In this document: positions 44,303 through 52,736 of the stretch, piece by piece | Numbering within the stretch: the stretch's first letter is position 1 | How the letters are laid out: each line of letters begins with the position of its first letter | Assembly (NCBI RefSeq): GCF_008386495.1 | Contig: NZ_VTHJ01000031.1 | Span: 35,695-99,694 of the forward strand | Direction: 5' to 3' | Source: Streptomyces tailanensis | Lineage (GTDB): Bacteria; Actinomycetota; Actinomycetes; Streptomycetales; Streptomycetaceae | DNA length: 64,000 nt | Program-made: the position numbers and the translations under genes | The notes under the pieces: generated by a model | The model's database searches: none | What the model was told of the DNA's origin: nothing | The model's input: only the letters and a program-made list of their open reading frames with translations

Positions 44303-44335
44303 CCGTCGTAGGACGCGCATGACGTCGTACGACGG
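44303..44335. promoter_or_regulatory. Interrupted palindrome upstream of the DUF899 gene
   Basis: CCGTCGTA (44303-44310) and TACGACGG (44328-44335) with a 17-base spacer, and GTCGTACGAC overlaps the right arm. It lies 30 bp before the start codon, so it may be an operator; the regulator is not known. Confidence 0.45.
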
Positions 44336-44365
44336 TGACCGGTACGAGACACCACGGAGGACACC

Positions 44366-45151
44366 ATGACGACCTCGCCGGACGACCCGACCACCGCCGC
44401 GCTGCCCGGCCGCCCGCCCGTTGTCGACCTGGCCACCTGGCAGGCCGCCCGTGATGAGCTGTTGGTGCGCGAGAAGGCACACACCCGCGCGGGCGATGCC
44501 ATCGCCGCGGCCCGTCGGCGGCTGCCGATGGTGGAGTTCGACGGGACGGTCGAGGTTGTGGGACCCGACGGGCCGGTTCCGTTCCTGGAGCTGTTCCAGG
44601 GCCGCGACGAGCTCGTGGTGTACAAGCACATGTGGTACGACGGGGCGCCGCACCAGGGGCAGTGCGAGGGCTGCACCACCACGGCCTGGCATCTGAAGGA
44701 CGCGGTCTACCTCAACGCCCGCGGCGTCTCGTTCGCCATCGTGACCACGGGCCGGTGGGAGGAGGTGGCCGCCTTCGTCGAGTTCATGGGCTACACCCAG
44801 CCCTGGTACTCGGTGCGCGACGTGGACGGGCCGGTCGGCGGCCCCATGGGTTACATGACCTCCTACCTGCGCGAAGGCGACCGCACGTTCCTCACCTACT
44901 CCACGACGGGCCGTGGCACCGAGCGGGTCAACGGGTCCCTCGGTCTGCTCGACATGACGCCCTACGGCCGTGGCGAGGCGTGGGAGGACAAGCCCGAGGG
45001 CCGGCCGGAGGGGGACGTCCCGTGCTGGTCCTGGCGCATGGACGCGGACGGGAACGCCACCTGGGGGCCGACCAGCCGCCCCGTGCCGCAGTGGACCCGC
45101 CCCGGTGCGACCCCCGTGGAGACCCTCGGCCGGCACGGCCCTCACTCCTGA
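44366..45151 (+). CDS. DUF899 thioredoxin-like protein
   Basis: A 261-residue DUF899 protein. It shows ARDELLVREKAHTRAGDAIA, RRRLPMVEFDGTVEVVGPDG, LFQGRDELVVYKHMWYDGAP, then CEGCTTTAWHLKDAVYLNAR with a CxxC-like pair, and VSFAIVTTGRWEEVAAFVEF. DUF899 proteins have a thioredoxin-related fold without proven activity. It is a single-gene unit with its own promoter and a palindromic site. ACGGAGGACACC lies before the ATG. Confidence 0.85.
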   Translation: MTTSPDDPTTAALPGRPPVVDLATWQAARDELLVREKAHTRAGDAIAAARRRLPMVEFDGTVEVVGPDGPVPFLELFQGRDELVVYKHMWYDGAPHQGQCEGCTTTAWHLKDAVYLNARGVSFAIVTTGRWEEVAAFVEFMGYTQPWYSVRDVDGPVGGPMGYMTSYLREGDRTFLTYSTTGRGTERVNGSLGLLDMTPYGRGEAWEDKPEGRPEGDVPCWSWRMDADGNATWGPTSRPVPQWTRPGATPVETLGRHGPHS

Positions 45152-45224
45152 CGCGCCTCCCGCCACTTGGCGGACCTGCTGGACGAGGACGACGACTCCT
45201 ACGACGGCCAGGGCCTGTTCAGGA

Positions 45225-45617
45225 TCAGCGATTCAGATCCATGGCCCCGACCCCGAGCCCTTCGTAGGGTTCCGGCTCCACGGTGGCGACGAGCGCCCCC
45301 ATGGGGATGGAGTGGTTCGGCCTCGCGGCATGCACGGCGGCCGAGACTCCGAAGGCGACGCCCGCTCGGTTCAGTTCGGCGATGGTGACGGCCATCGCGA
45401 AGTCGTCTTCGATGAGGTGCATGACCTCGACCAGCACGCCCACATGGTCGACAATCCCGGGGCGCTGCCGCTCGGCTTCCAGAAGGCACAGGACCGGCAC
45501 CCACAGCCGTACGTCATCACTGGACGCCGCGACGTGGACGAGGCCGGAGACCTGCTTGTTGCCTCCCATCGCCAGGAGGGTCGGAGCATCGAGAACGTAG
45601 TGCTCGGTCAGGTTCAA
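45225..45617 (-). CDS. PIN-domain-like toxin with an altered active site
   Basis: A 130-residue PIN-like protein from TTG 45617. It shows LDAPTLLAMGGNKQVSGLVH (first Asp), VPVLCLLEAERQRPGIVDHV (Glu), and a C-terminal HAARPNHSIPMGALVATVEP. In place of the usual Asp-rich third motif it reads GVSAAVHAARPNHS, so the third acidic residue seems absent. The gene follows a ribbon-helix-helix antitoxin, overlapping by TTGA, exactly as in the first TA module. It may still bind RNA, or be inactive. The call as toxin rests mostly on gene order. Confidence 0.7.
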   Translation of the reverse strand: MNLTEHYVLDAPTLLAMGGNKQVSGLVHVAASSDDVRLWVPVLCLLEAERQRPGIVDHVGVLVEVMHLIEDDFAMAVTIAELNRAGVAFGVSAAVHAARPNHSIPMGALVATVEPEPYEGLGVGAMDLNR

Positions 45618-45895
45618 CGGGACGACTCCGACTCCGCGAGGGTGGCTCGGTGTGCGGCCGCGGCCTCCCGCATCTTGCGCCGCATCTCGGCGGACTCCTC
45701 GTCGGACACGTAGTGCCCGAAACGCTCGGCGAGCAGGGCGCGGGTGCGATCGGCCCGTTCCTTGATCTGCTCGGGAGTCAGGGTCTGAGCCGCTATGTCC
45801 TGCATGAGAGCACGAAGGCTGGTCCCCCGCGCCTCGGCCACGGCGGCCAGCTGGTCACGGACTTCGGCGGGCACTCGGATCATGACATCGGACAT
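45614..45895 (-). CDS. Ribbon-helix-helix antitoxin (FitA/CopG type)
   Basis: A 93-residue protein. The N-terminal strand SDVMIRVPAEVRDQLAAVAE and helices ARGTSLRALMQDIAAQTLT are typical of Arc/MetJ-like antitoxins. The charged C-terminal helix region (KERADRTRALLAERFGHYVS, EMRRKMREAAAAHRATLAE) would wrap the toxin. ATG 45895 lies one base from a perfect operator palindrome, and a TATACT box ends six bases before the ATG, so the transcript is probably leaderless. Autoregulation is very likely. Confidence 0.8.
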   Translation of the reverse strand: MSDVMIRVPAEVRDQLAAVAEARGTSLRALMQDIAAQTLTPEQIKERADRTRALLAERFGHYVSDEESAEMRRKMREAAAAHRATLAESESSR

Positions 45896-45896
45896 G

Positions 45897-45925
45897 GGTC
45901 GAGTATACGCCACGTATACTCGACC
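45897..45925. promoter_or_regulatory. Perfect 12+12 operator of the second toxin-antitoxin pair
   Basis: GGTCGAGTATAC-gccac-GTATACTCGACC. On the minus strand the left arm contains TATACT, a near-consensus -10 box, so antitoxin binding would occlude RNA polymerase. The operator ends just before the antitoxin ATG. Confidence 0.82.
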
Positions 45926-45937
45926 TATGTACGCGAG

Positions 45938-46786
45938 CTACGCCGCGTGCTGCGCGAACCGCTCCGCCGTCTCGCGGAGCAGTTCGTGGCCGTCGCGGGC
46001 CCACAGGTCGTCGTTGAAGAGTTCGACCTCGATGGGGCCGGTGTAGCCGGCGGCTTCGACGTAGCCCTTCCACTCGCGCATGTCGATCGCGCCGTCGCCG
46101 ATCTGGCCTCGGCCGTTCAGGACGCCCTCGGGCAACGGGGTGATCCAGTCGGCGAGTTGGAAGGTGTGGATGCGGCCGGAGGCGCCCGCCCGCGCGATCT
46201 GCGCGGGCGCGTTGTCGTCCCACCAGATGTGGTACGTGTCGACCGTGACGCCCACCTGCTCCGCCGGGAAGCGCTCGGCGATGTCCAGGGCCTGGGCCAG
46301 GGTGGACACCACGCAGCGGTCCGAGGCGAACATGGGGTGGAGCGGTTCGATGGCCAGCCGTACGCCCCGTTCGAAGGCGTACGGGCCCAGCTCCGCGAGG
46401 GCGTCGGCGATGCGCTCCCTCGCGCCGTGCAGGTCCTTCGAGCCGGATGGGAGGCCGCCGGAGACCAGGACCAGTGTGTCCGTGCCCAGGGTCGCCGCCT
46501 CGTCGATGGCCCGGCGGTTGTCCTCCAGGGCCGCCGCGCGCTCCGCCGGGTCGATGGCCGTGAAGAAGCCGCCCCGGCAGAGGGTCGTGACCGTCAGGCC
46601 CGCGTCGCGGATCAGTTTGGCCGTCGCGTCCAGGCCGTACGCCGCCACCGGCTCGCGCCACAGGCCCACGCCCGGGATACCCAACTCGACGCAGCCGGCG
46701 ACCAGTTCGGCCATCGACAGCTGCTTCACCGTCATCTGGTTGATGGAGAAGCGGGAGAGGTCTCCGGTCGTCTTTTCCGTGCTCAC
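45938..46786 (-). CDS. Sugar phosphate isomerase/epimerase
   Basis: A 282-residue TIM-barrel protein. It contains SINQMTVKQLSMAELVAGCV, GIPGVGLWREPVAAYGLDAT, TTLCRGGFFTAIDPAERAAA, RGVRLAIEPLHPMFASDRCV (metal-site Glu), GVTVDTYHIWWDDNAPAQIA (Asp and His) and GPIEVELFNDDLWARDG. It is the last gene of a three-gene operon and overlaps the DUF993 gene by GTGA (start GTG 46786). The operon with a Gfo/Idh/MocA dehydrogenase and an aldolase-like DUF993 protein suggests stepwise breakdown of a sugar or cyclitol. The precise sugar is unknown. Confidence 0.85.
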   Translation of the reverse strand: MSTEKTTGDLSRFSINQMTVKQLSMAELVAGCVELGIPGVGLWREPVAAYGLDATAKLIRDAGLTVTTLCRGGFFTAIDPAERAAALEDNRRAIDEAATLGTDTLVLVSGGLPSGSKDLHGARERIADALAELGPYAFERGVRLAIEPLHPMFASDRCVVSTLAQALDIAERFPAEQVGVTVDTYHIWWDDNAPAQIARAGASGRIHTFQLADWITPLPEGVLNGRGQIGDGAIDMREWKGYVEAAGYTGPIEVELFNDDLWARDGHELLRETAERFAQHAA

Positions 46787-47937
46787 TGGGCCACTCCGTA
46801 GAAGGAGAGGAGGGTCTTCATACGGGTCTCCGCCAGCGCCGGGTCCGGGAACAGGCCCAGGCCGTCGGCCAGTTCGTAGGCGCGGGTGAAGTGCGGCAGC
46901 GAGCGCGCCGACTGCAGGCCGCCGACCATCGCGAAGTGCTCCTGGTGGCCGGACAGCCACGCCAGGAAGACGACGCCCGTCTTGTAGAAGCGGGTCGGGG
47001 TCTGGAAGAGGTGACGGGACAGCTCGACCGTCGGGTCCAGGAGTTCCCGGAAGCCCTTCACGTCGCCCGTGTCCAGGACGCGGACCGCCTCCGCCGCCAG
47101 CGGGCCCAGCGGGTCGAAGATGCCGAGCAGGGCGTGGCTGAAGCCCTGCTCGTCGCCCGCGATCAGCTCGGGGTAGTTGAAGTCGTCGCCCGTGTAGCAG
47201 CGGACCCCGTCAGGGAGCCTGCGGCGGATGTCGATCTCCCGCTGCGCGTCCAGGAGGGAGACCTTGATGCCGTCGACCTTGTCCGGGTGGGCCGCGATGA
47301 CCTCCAGGAACGTGTCCGTCGCCGCGTCCAGGTCCGACGATCCCCAGTAGCCCTCCAGCGCCGGGTCGAACATCGGGCCGAGCCAGTGCAGGACGACCGG
47401 CTCGGCGGACTGCCTCAGGAGATGTCCGTAGACCTCCAGGTAGTCCTCCGGGCCCGTCGCCGCCGCGGCCAGCGCGCGCGACGCCATCAGGATCGCCTGG
47501 GCGCCCGATTCCTCGACGACGGCCAGCTGCTCCTCGTACGCCTTGCGGATCTCCTCCAGCGAGGCCGGGGCGGTGAGCTGGTCGGTGCCCACGCCGCACG
47601 CGATGCGGCCACCGACCGACTTGGCCTCGGCGGCGGACCGACGGATCAGCTCCGCCGCGCCCGCCCAGTCGAGGCCCATGCCGCGCTGGGCGGTGTCCAT
47701 CGCCTCGGCGACGCCGAGCCCGTGGGACCACAGGTGGCGGCGGAAGGCGAGCGTCGCGTCCCAGTCGACGGCGGCGGGCGAGTCCGGGGACACGTCCGCG
47801 TACGGGTCGGCCACGACGTGCGCCGCCGAGAAGACCGTACGGGAGGTGAAGGGGGCGCCCGTCGACAGCGCCAGCGGTTCGGTACGGGGGGTGTAGGCCC
47901 TCAACACCCCACTGGAACCCGGGAGTTGGATCGTCAC
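46783..47937 (-). CDS. DUF993 protein, dihydrodipicolinate synthase-like
   Basis: A 384-residue DUF993 protein, related to class I aldolases of the DHDPS group. It shows FSAAHVVADPYADVSPDSPA, WDATLAFRRHLWSHGLGVAE, GGRIACGVGTDQLTAPASLE, PVVLHWLGPMFDPALEGYWG and the likely Schiff-base strand DKVDGIKVSLLDAQREI (Lys near 225), then VRCYTGDDFNYPELIAGDEQ. Members occur in sugar catabolic operons. GTG 47937 overlaps the upstream oxidoreductase stop, and its own stop overlaps the isomerase start, so the three are coupled. The aldolase role is inferred from the fold and context. Confidence 0.8.
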   Translation of the reverse strand: MTIQLPGSSGVLRAYTPRTEPLALSTGAPFTSRTVFSAAHVVADPYADVSPDSPAAVDWDATLAFRRHLWSHGLGVAEAMDTAQRGMGLDWAGAAELIRRSAAEAKSVGGRIACGVGTDQLTAPASLEEIRKAYEEQLAVVEESGAQAILMASRALAAAATGPEDYLEVYGHLLRQSAEPVVLHWLGPMFDPALEGYWGSSDLDAATDTFLEVIAAHPDKVDGIKVSLLDAQREIDIRRRLPDGVRCYTGDDFNYPELIAGDEQGFSHALLGIFDPLGPLAAEAVRVLDTGDVKGFRELLDPTVELSRHLFQTPTRFYKTGVVFLAWLSGHQEHFAMVGGLQSARSLPHFTRAYELADGLGLFPDPALAETRMKTLLSFYGVAQ

Positions 47938-49085
47938 AGCGAGATCTCCGGTACGTCGAGACGGACGCCCTCGGCGGAGGACTTCAGGCCCAGTTCGGCG
48001 AGCTGGACGCCGCGGGCGCCGGCCAGCAGGTCCCAGTGGTAGGGCGCGTCGGCGTAGACGTGCTTGAGGAACAGTTCCCACTGGGCCTTGAAGCCGTTGT
48101 CGAACTCGGCGTTGTCCGGCACCTCCTGCCACTGGTCGCGGAAGGAGTAGGTGGCGGGGATGTCGGGGTTCCAGACCGGCTTGGGGGTGGCGCTGCGGTG
48201 CTGGACACGGCAGTTGCGGAGGCCTGCCACCGCCGAGCCCTCGGTGCCGTCGACCTGGAACTCCACCAGCTCGTCGCGGTTGACGCGGACGGCCCAGGAG
48301 GAGTTGATCTGGGCGATGGCGCCGCCGTCGAGCTCGAAGATGCCGTACGCGGCGTCGTCGGCCGTGGCGTCGTACGGCTTGTCCTGCTCGTCCCAGCGCT
48401 GCGGGATGTGGGTGGCGGTGAGGGCCTGCACGGACTTCACGCGGCCGAACAGCTCGTGCAGGACGTACTCCCAGTGCGGGAACATGTCGACGACGATGCC
48501 GCCGCCGTCCTCGGCGCGGTAGTTCCAGGAGGGGCGCTGGGCCTCCTGCCAGTCGCCCTCGAAGACCCAGTAGCCGAACTCGCCGCGGATGGAGAGGATG
48601 CGGCCGAAGAAGCCGCCGTCGATGAGGCGCTTCAGCTTGAGCAGGCCGGGGAGGAAGAGCTTGTCCTGGACGACGCCGTGCTTGATGCCGGCGGCGGCCG
48701 CGAGGCGGGCCAGTTCCAGGGCGCCGTCGAGGCCGGTGGCGGTCGGCTTCTCGGTGTAGATGTGCTTGCCCGCGGCGATGGCCTTCTTGATGGCCTCCTC
48801 GCGGGCCGAGGTGACCTGGGCGTCGAAGTAGATCTCGACGGAGTCGTCGGCGAGGACCGCGTCGACGTCCGTCGCCCAGTGCTCCAGGCCGTGCTGCTCG
48901 GCGAGCGCCTTCAGGGCGTGCTCGCGGCGGCCGACGAGGATCGGCTCGGGCCACAGCACGGTTCCGTCGCCGAGGTCGAGGCCGCCCTGTTCGCGGATGG
49001 CGAGGATGGAGCGGACGAGGTGCTGGCGGTAGCCCATGCGCCCGGTCACGCCGTTCATGGCGATCCGTACGGTCTTGCGTGTCAC
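47934..49085 (-). CDS. Gfo/Idh/MocA-family oxidoreductase
   Basis: A 383-residue NAD(P)-dependent sugar dehydrogenase. The N-terminal Rossmann segment is KTVRIAMNGVTGRMGYRQHL; the domain then has VEIYFDAQVTSAREEAIKKA, AAGKHIYTEKPTATGLDGAL with the hallmark EKP (catalytic Lys), AGIKHGVVQDKLFLPGLLKL and DGGGIVVDMFPHWEYVLHEL. I start at GTG 49085 with AAGGGATC upstream. It is first in the operon. A LacI regulator is divergent, and an AGCGCT-type operator lies between. It probably oxidises the imported sugar or cyclitol. Confidence 0.87.
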   Translation of the reverse strand: MTRKTVRIAMNGVTGRMGYRQHLVRSILAIREQGGLDLGDGTVLWPEPILVGRREHALKALAEQHGLEHWATDVDAVLADDSVEIYFDAQVTSAREEAIKKAIAAGKHIYTEKPTATGLDGALELARLAAAAGIKHGVVQDKLFLPGLLKLKRLIDGGFFGRILSIRGEFGYWVFEGDWQEAQRPSWNYRAEDGGGIVVDMFPHWEYVLHELFGRVKSVQALTATHIPQRWDEQDKPYDATADDAAYGIFELDGGAIAQINSSWAVRVNRDELVEFQVDGTEGSAVAGLRNCRVQHRSATPKPVWNPDIPATYSFRDQWQEVPDNAEFDNGFKAQWELFLKHVYADAPYHWDLLAGARGVQLAELGLKSSAEGVRLDVPEISL

Positions 49086-49205
49086 GGCCGATCCCTTCAT
49101 TGATATGTCGTTATGTCGTTCGAGCGTGCGTTGGGGGCGTACGCGTCCGCGCCGCGTACGCCCGGAGAACCCGTCGGAGAACTCGTCGGAGAGGTGAGCG
49201 TGACA

Positions 49206-49217
49206 GCAAGCGCTTTC
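49206..49217. promoter_or_regulatory. LacI-type operator in the divergent promoter
   Basis: GCAAGCGCTTTC, close to the AAAGCGCTTT consensus of LacI-family sites, between the dehydrogenase operon and the LacI gene. A direct repeat ATGTCGTT x2 lies nearer the dehydrogenase start (about 49106-49123). Confidence 0.6.
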
Positions 49218-49421
49218 TATCTGATGAGAAGCTAGCCTCTGAGCAGCGGTAAGGACAAGACCGTAGGGGGGTCGACTTGTTCGAGGGGGCGAACGGTGAT
49301 CGCGGCCGTATGGTTCCCCCGGACGAGCCGTGGGGTGCCCGCGCGAGCCCTGGGTTCCCGATGAGCCATGGGGATCCCGGGTTCCCCGCCGACCCGAACG
49401 AGAGACGCGACCGGAGGACGA

Positions 49422-50465
49422 ATGACAGTGACCCTGGCGGACGTGGCGGCCCGTGCGCAGGTGTCGCCCGCGACCGTCTCCCGGGTACTCAACGGCAACT
49501 ATCCGGTGGCCGCGTCCACGCGTGAGCGGGTGCTGAAGGCCGTGGACGAGCTCGACTACGTCCTGAACGGCCCCGCGAGCGCCCTCGCGGCCGCCACCTC
49601 CGACCTGGTCGGCATCCTGGTGAACGACATCGCCGACCCCTTCTTCGGGATCATGGCGAGCGCGATCCAGTCCGAGATCGGCGGACCGGGCGGGCGTGCG
49701 GGCGGGGAGCGGCTCGCCGTGGTGTGCAACACCGGCGGCTCCCCGGAGCGCGAGCTGACCTATCTCACGCTGCTCCAGCGGCAGCGGGCGGCCGCGGTCG
49801 TCCTGACCGGTGGGGCCGTGGAGGACGCGGCGCACGGGGCGGCCGTCGGCAACAAGCTGCGCAGGCTCGCGGAGGCGGGCACCCGGGTGGTGCTCTGCGG
49901 GCGGCCGCCCGCACCCGAGGCGATCGCCATCACCTTCGACAACCGCGGCGGCGGCCGGGAACTCACCGAGCATCTGATCGGCCTTGGCCATCGGCGGCTC
50001 GGGTACATCGCGGGGCCGGAGGAGCGGACGACCACCCGCCACCGCCTGGAGGGCCACCGGGCCGCCCTGGCCGCGCACGGCATCGAGGAGGACCCACGCT
50101 GGACGGTGTACGGCCGCTACGACCGCCGCTCCGGGTACGAGGCGACGCTTGAGCTGCTGCGGCGCGACCCGAGCCTGACGGCCGTTGTCGCCGCGAACGA
50201 CACGGTCGCGCTGGGCGCGTGCGCCGCGCTCCGCGACTCGGGGCTGCGGATCCCGGACGACGTGTCCGTCGCCGGGTTCGACGACCTTCCGTTCAGCATC
50301 GACGCGGTGCCTTCGCTCACGACGGTGCGGTTGCCGTTGTCGGAGGCGGGGGCTCGGGCCGGGCGGATCGCGATGGGGCGGGAGGAGCCGCCGCCCGGCG
50401 GGATCGCCACCGTGAGGGGGGAGTTGATGGTGCGGGGGTCTTCGGGGGTGCCTCGGGTGGGGTGA
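49422..50465 (+). CDS. LacI-family regulator of the divergent sugar operon
   Basis: A 347-residue LacI protein. The HTH reads TVTLADVAARAQVSPATVSR and VLNGNYPVAASTRERVLKAV, with the hinge NGPASALAAATSD. The ligand domain has VGILVNDIADPFFGIMASAI, HLIGLGHRRLGYIAGPEERT, AANDTVALGACAALRDSGLR and VAGFDDLPFSIDAVPSLTTV. ATG 49422 has CCGGAGGA five bases upstream. It is divergent from the isomerase/DUF993/dehydrogenase operon, with a LacI-type operator in between, so it is probably their repressor. Confidence 0.9.
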   Translation: MTVTLADVAARAQVSPATVSRVLNGNYPVAASTRERVLKAVDELDYVLNGPASALAAATSDLVGILVNDIADPFFGIMASAIQSEIGGPGGRAGGERLAVVCNTGGSPERELTYLTLLQRQRAAAVVLTGGAVEDAAHGAAVGNKLRRLAEAGTRVVLCGRPPAPEAIAITFDNRGGGRELTEHLIGLGHRRLGYIAGPEERTTTRHRLEGHRAALAAHGIEEDPRWTVYGRYDRRSGYEATLELLRRDPSLTAVVAANDTVALGACAALRDSGLRIPDDVSVAGFDDLPFSIDAVPSLTTVRLPLSEAGARAGRIAMGREEPPPGGIATVRGELMVRGSSGVPRVG

Positions 50466-50482
50466 AGTTGAACGCCGGCCTG

Positions 50483-51355
50483 TCAGGCGGCCTGCCAGTA
50501 GGTGTATCCGAGAGGCATCAACCCCTCGGACAGACACAGCCGGTCGGAAGCGCCACCGACCTCGGTCTGAAGAAGCTGGTAGGCCGTACCATGGGACTGT
50601 CCCCAGTGCATTGCCGCGCGCCAGAGGAGGCGCCCGTATCCCCTGCCTCGCGCGGCCGGCCGTACACCGAAGTACTGGGGCATCAGTTGCGGGGTTCCGA
50701 TGGCGTCGGGACGGATCTCCATGGGGCCGATGGCGCCCAGCACGTTCCCTTCAACGACGGCCACGAGGACGGGACCGACCCTTCCGGCCCTCATCCGCTC
50801 GTACAGGAAGCCGAAGCCGTCCGCAGCCATCTCCTGGGAGAACTCGGCGAAGCCGCGTCGCACGCCCGTGGGCCAGTCCTGGAAGGGAAGAACGGGGCCG
50901 TCACAGGGAGGGCATGGGCCTGACGTGAAGTCCTTGAGCTGGATTCGGGTGCCTTGCCCGTCCGGTGACTCGGGACCGAGAAAACGGACGACACGGGCTT
51001 GGGCGGTTCCGTGCTCCGCTGCGAGTTTCCGGGCCAGTTCGATCGCGGGGAGGAGAGCGGCGTCCGGCTGCACCCCGTAGAGATGCACCTTGATCATTCC
51101 GCTCCCTCGGCGCATCAGCGTGGGGATCAGCGTTTCACCGGGCCGATGAACGATGTCCTCGACCAGGACGCTCTCGTCCTTGGTGTCGGACCAGCGGATG
51201 TCCTTGTCGTAGCCGAGGAACCATCGGTCTGTGTCAGCCGCGATCAACGTGTCCGTGAAGAGATCGTGGGTGAGCACGGACGGATGTACTGGGCCGAGCG
51301 TCGGCACGTAAGGGACCTGCACCACCGGACGTAGCCAGTCCCAGCGGAATCGCAT
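50483..51355 (-). CDS. GNAT-family acetyltransferase with an N-terminal extra domain
   Basis: A 290-residue protein. The N-terminal ~145 residues (RFRWDWLRPVVQVPYVPTLG, RWFLGYDKDIRWSDTKDESV) are of unknown type. The C-terminal half is a GNAT domain: VLVAVVEGNVLGAIGPMEIR, then MPQYFGVRPAARGRGYGRLL with the R/Q-x-x-G-x-G/A acetyl-CoA motif, and a final helix region DRLCLSEGLMPLGYTY. A short Cys pair motif, CPPC, lies near 150. It sits downstream of the radical SAM/precursor genes on the same strand, but a hairpin separates them, so it may be a tailoring enzyme of that cluster, an immunity-type acetylase or unrelated. Confidence 0.78.
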   Translation of the reverse strand: MRFRWDWLRPVVQVPYVPTLGPVHPSVLTHDLFTDTLIAADTDRWFLGYDKDIRWSDTKDESVLVEDIVHRPGETLIPTLMRRGSGMIKVHLYGVQPDAALLPAIELARKLAAEHGTAQARVVRFLGPESPDGQGTRIQLKDFTSGPCPPCDGPVLPFQDWPTGVRRGFAEFSQEMAADGFGFLYERMRAGRVGPVLVAVVEGNVLGAIGPMEIRPDAIGTPQLMPQYFGVRPAARGRGYGRLLWRAAMHWGQSHGTAYQLLQTEVGGASDRLCLSEGLMPLGYTYWQAA

Positions 51356-51383
51356 GTTCTCAGCGTACTCATCTCGTGCTCAG

Positions 51384-51419
51384 GGCTCGGGCCCCGACGC
51401 AGATGTGCCAGGGCCCGAG
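51384..51419 (-). terminator. Hairpin between the precursor peptide gene and the GNAT gene
   Basis: Perfect 10-bp stem GCTCGGGCCC (51384-51393) / GGGCCCGAGC (51410-51419), 16-base loop. It could end the precursor transcript or attenuate the GNAT gene. Confidence 0.65.
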
Positions 51420-51440
51420 CGGATGACCTGACGTGCGCGA

Positions 51441-51608
51441 TCAGTTGGGGTTGTCGTCGCCCACCGCGCAGGAGCAGGCGCTTTCCTCCATCAGGGCGTC
51501 CGCGTCGCGCTCGATCACGAGCGACGTGGTTGCGACCAGGGCCGTGGGAAGGACCGGGCGGACGGCCGGGGGGCGACTGGTCTGGATCGTGACGGGAACG
51601 GGGCTCAT
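51441..51608 (-). CDS. Candidate RiPP precursor peptide with a Cys-Ser-Cys tail
   Basis: A 55-residue peptide starting MSPVPVTIQTSRPPAVRPV, then LPTALVATTSLVIERDADAL, and ending MEESACSCAVGDDNPN. It has the look of a RiPP precursor: a leader of ~43 residues without Cys, then a short acidic C-terminus with two Cys. Its ATG overlaps the stop of the radical SAM maturase gene (ATGA), so the two are translated together. By analogy with radical SAM RiPP systems the core ACSCAVGDDNPN could be crosslinked or otherwise modified. I do not match it to a named precursor family, and the modification is unknown. Confidence 0.68.
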   Translation of the reverse strand: MSPVPVTIQTSRPPAVRPVLPTALVATTSLVIERDADALMEESACSCAVGDDNPN

Positions 51609-52736
51609 CGGTGCACCATCTCCTTGGTGTCTCCGTGCTGGCAGTAGGTGTTCAGCGGTGCCTTCGCCTCCTGGTAGACCTTCGCGAGCGGTCGGCAAAC
51701 CCGGCAGGAGCCGGAGAGCGAGCAGCCCGAACAGCCACCGGTGCGAAGCATGAGCCGATCGGAGATTTCTCCGAGTCGGCGAAGGCCGTCGAGGCCCTCG
51801 GTCATCAGGTCGATCTGATCGTCGCGGCCGATCTTGCAGATCGAGACCCTCGCGTGTGGGTCGGCGTGGAAGAAGGTCACGCCCGCGTTGCACCCCTCGA
51901 AGACAGGGCGTCTGCGAAGGAACTCCGTGGACTGGACAAGGAGGGGTTCGCCCGTGCCCGAGAACGTCGGCTGCATGTTGGTGTAGACGTGATGGTCGAG
52001 GCCCCAGCCCTCGACGAGGGCCTTCATGGCGTCGACCTCGTGGGCGTTGTCCTCGGTCACGACGATGGACACCCGGAGCGGAAGGTTGGCGTCGCGTGCT
52101 GCTGCCATGCCCCTCTCGAAGCTCCTCCACGCGCCCCGCCGCTGGGTCAGTTCGTCGAAGGAGCCCTCCGAGGCGCCGTACATGCTGACCACGACGCGGT
52201 AGGGCGGACAGTCCCGGAACAGGCGCAGGATCCCCGGGCTTCCACAGACGGGATGCGTTGGTGGAGACCGTGAGCATCATGCCCTGACTGAACGCGTAGC
52301 GGTAGGAACCTTCGAAGTCGGGGTCGACTGTCGGTTCGCCGCCCGTGATCTGGAGCCACAGGACGCCCGAGTCCCGGAAGATGTCGATGAGTTCAACCTT
52401 CTGCTCCCAGGTCAGGCCGGCGAGCGGGCGTTCGCCGAGGTAGCAGTGCTTGCAGCCGAAGTTGCAGTAGAGGTTGATCTCCCAACTCGCCCGAGCGAAG
52501 CCGAATTCGGTGGGCTCCCGAACCAGGAGGGCGGAGCCGACAGGCTCGCCGTCGAGATCCAGCCCCCAGGCGTCAGCGGCGATCTTCACCAACCAGTCGG
52601 GGACTGGCTCATCCGTACCAGTGCCGTGGCGTCGCACGGTCTCGTAGTGCTCGGTAGGAAGGCGCACACAGGTGGTGCTGCCCGGCCGTACGACGAGGTG
52701 CCCGTCAAGAAAGGGGCTGACGATCAGCTTGTGCAT
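51605..52736 (-). pseudogene. Radical SAM/SPASM peptide maturase, one frameshift
   Basis: A ~376-residue radical SAM enzyme in two frames. The N-terminal frame (ATG 52736) has HKLIVSPFLDGHLVVRPGST, the 4Fe-4S motif YCNFGCKHCYLGERPLAGLT (CxxxCxxC) near 95, and VLWLQITGGEPTVDPDF. The C-terminal frame continues as RDCPPYRVVVSMYGASEGSF, EGCNAGVTFFHADPHARVSI and the SPASM-like Cys cluster CSGCSLSGSCRVC to NTYCQHGDTKEM. The break lies in a G run at 52232-52235 (one extra base). This could be a real null mutation, a programmed slip, or a sequencing error. It overlaps the upstream gene by 13 bases and the precursor by 4. Confidence 0.82.
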
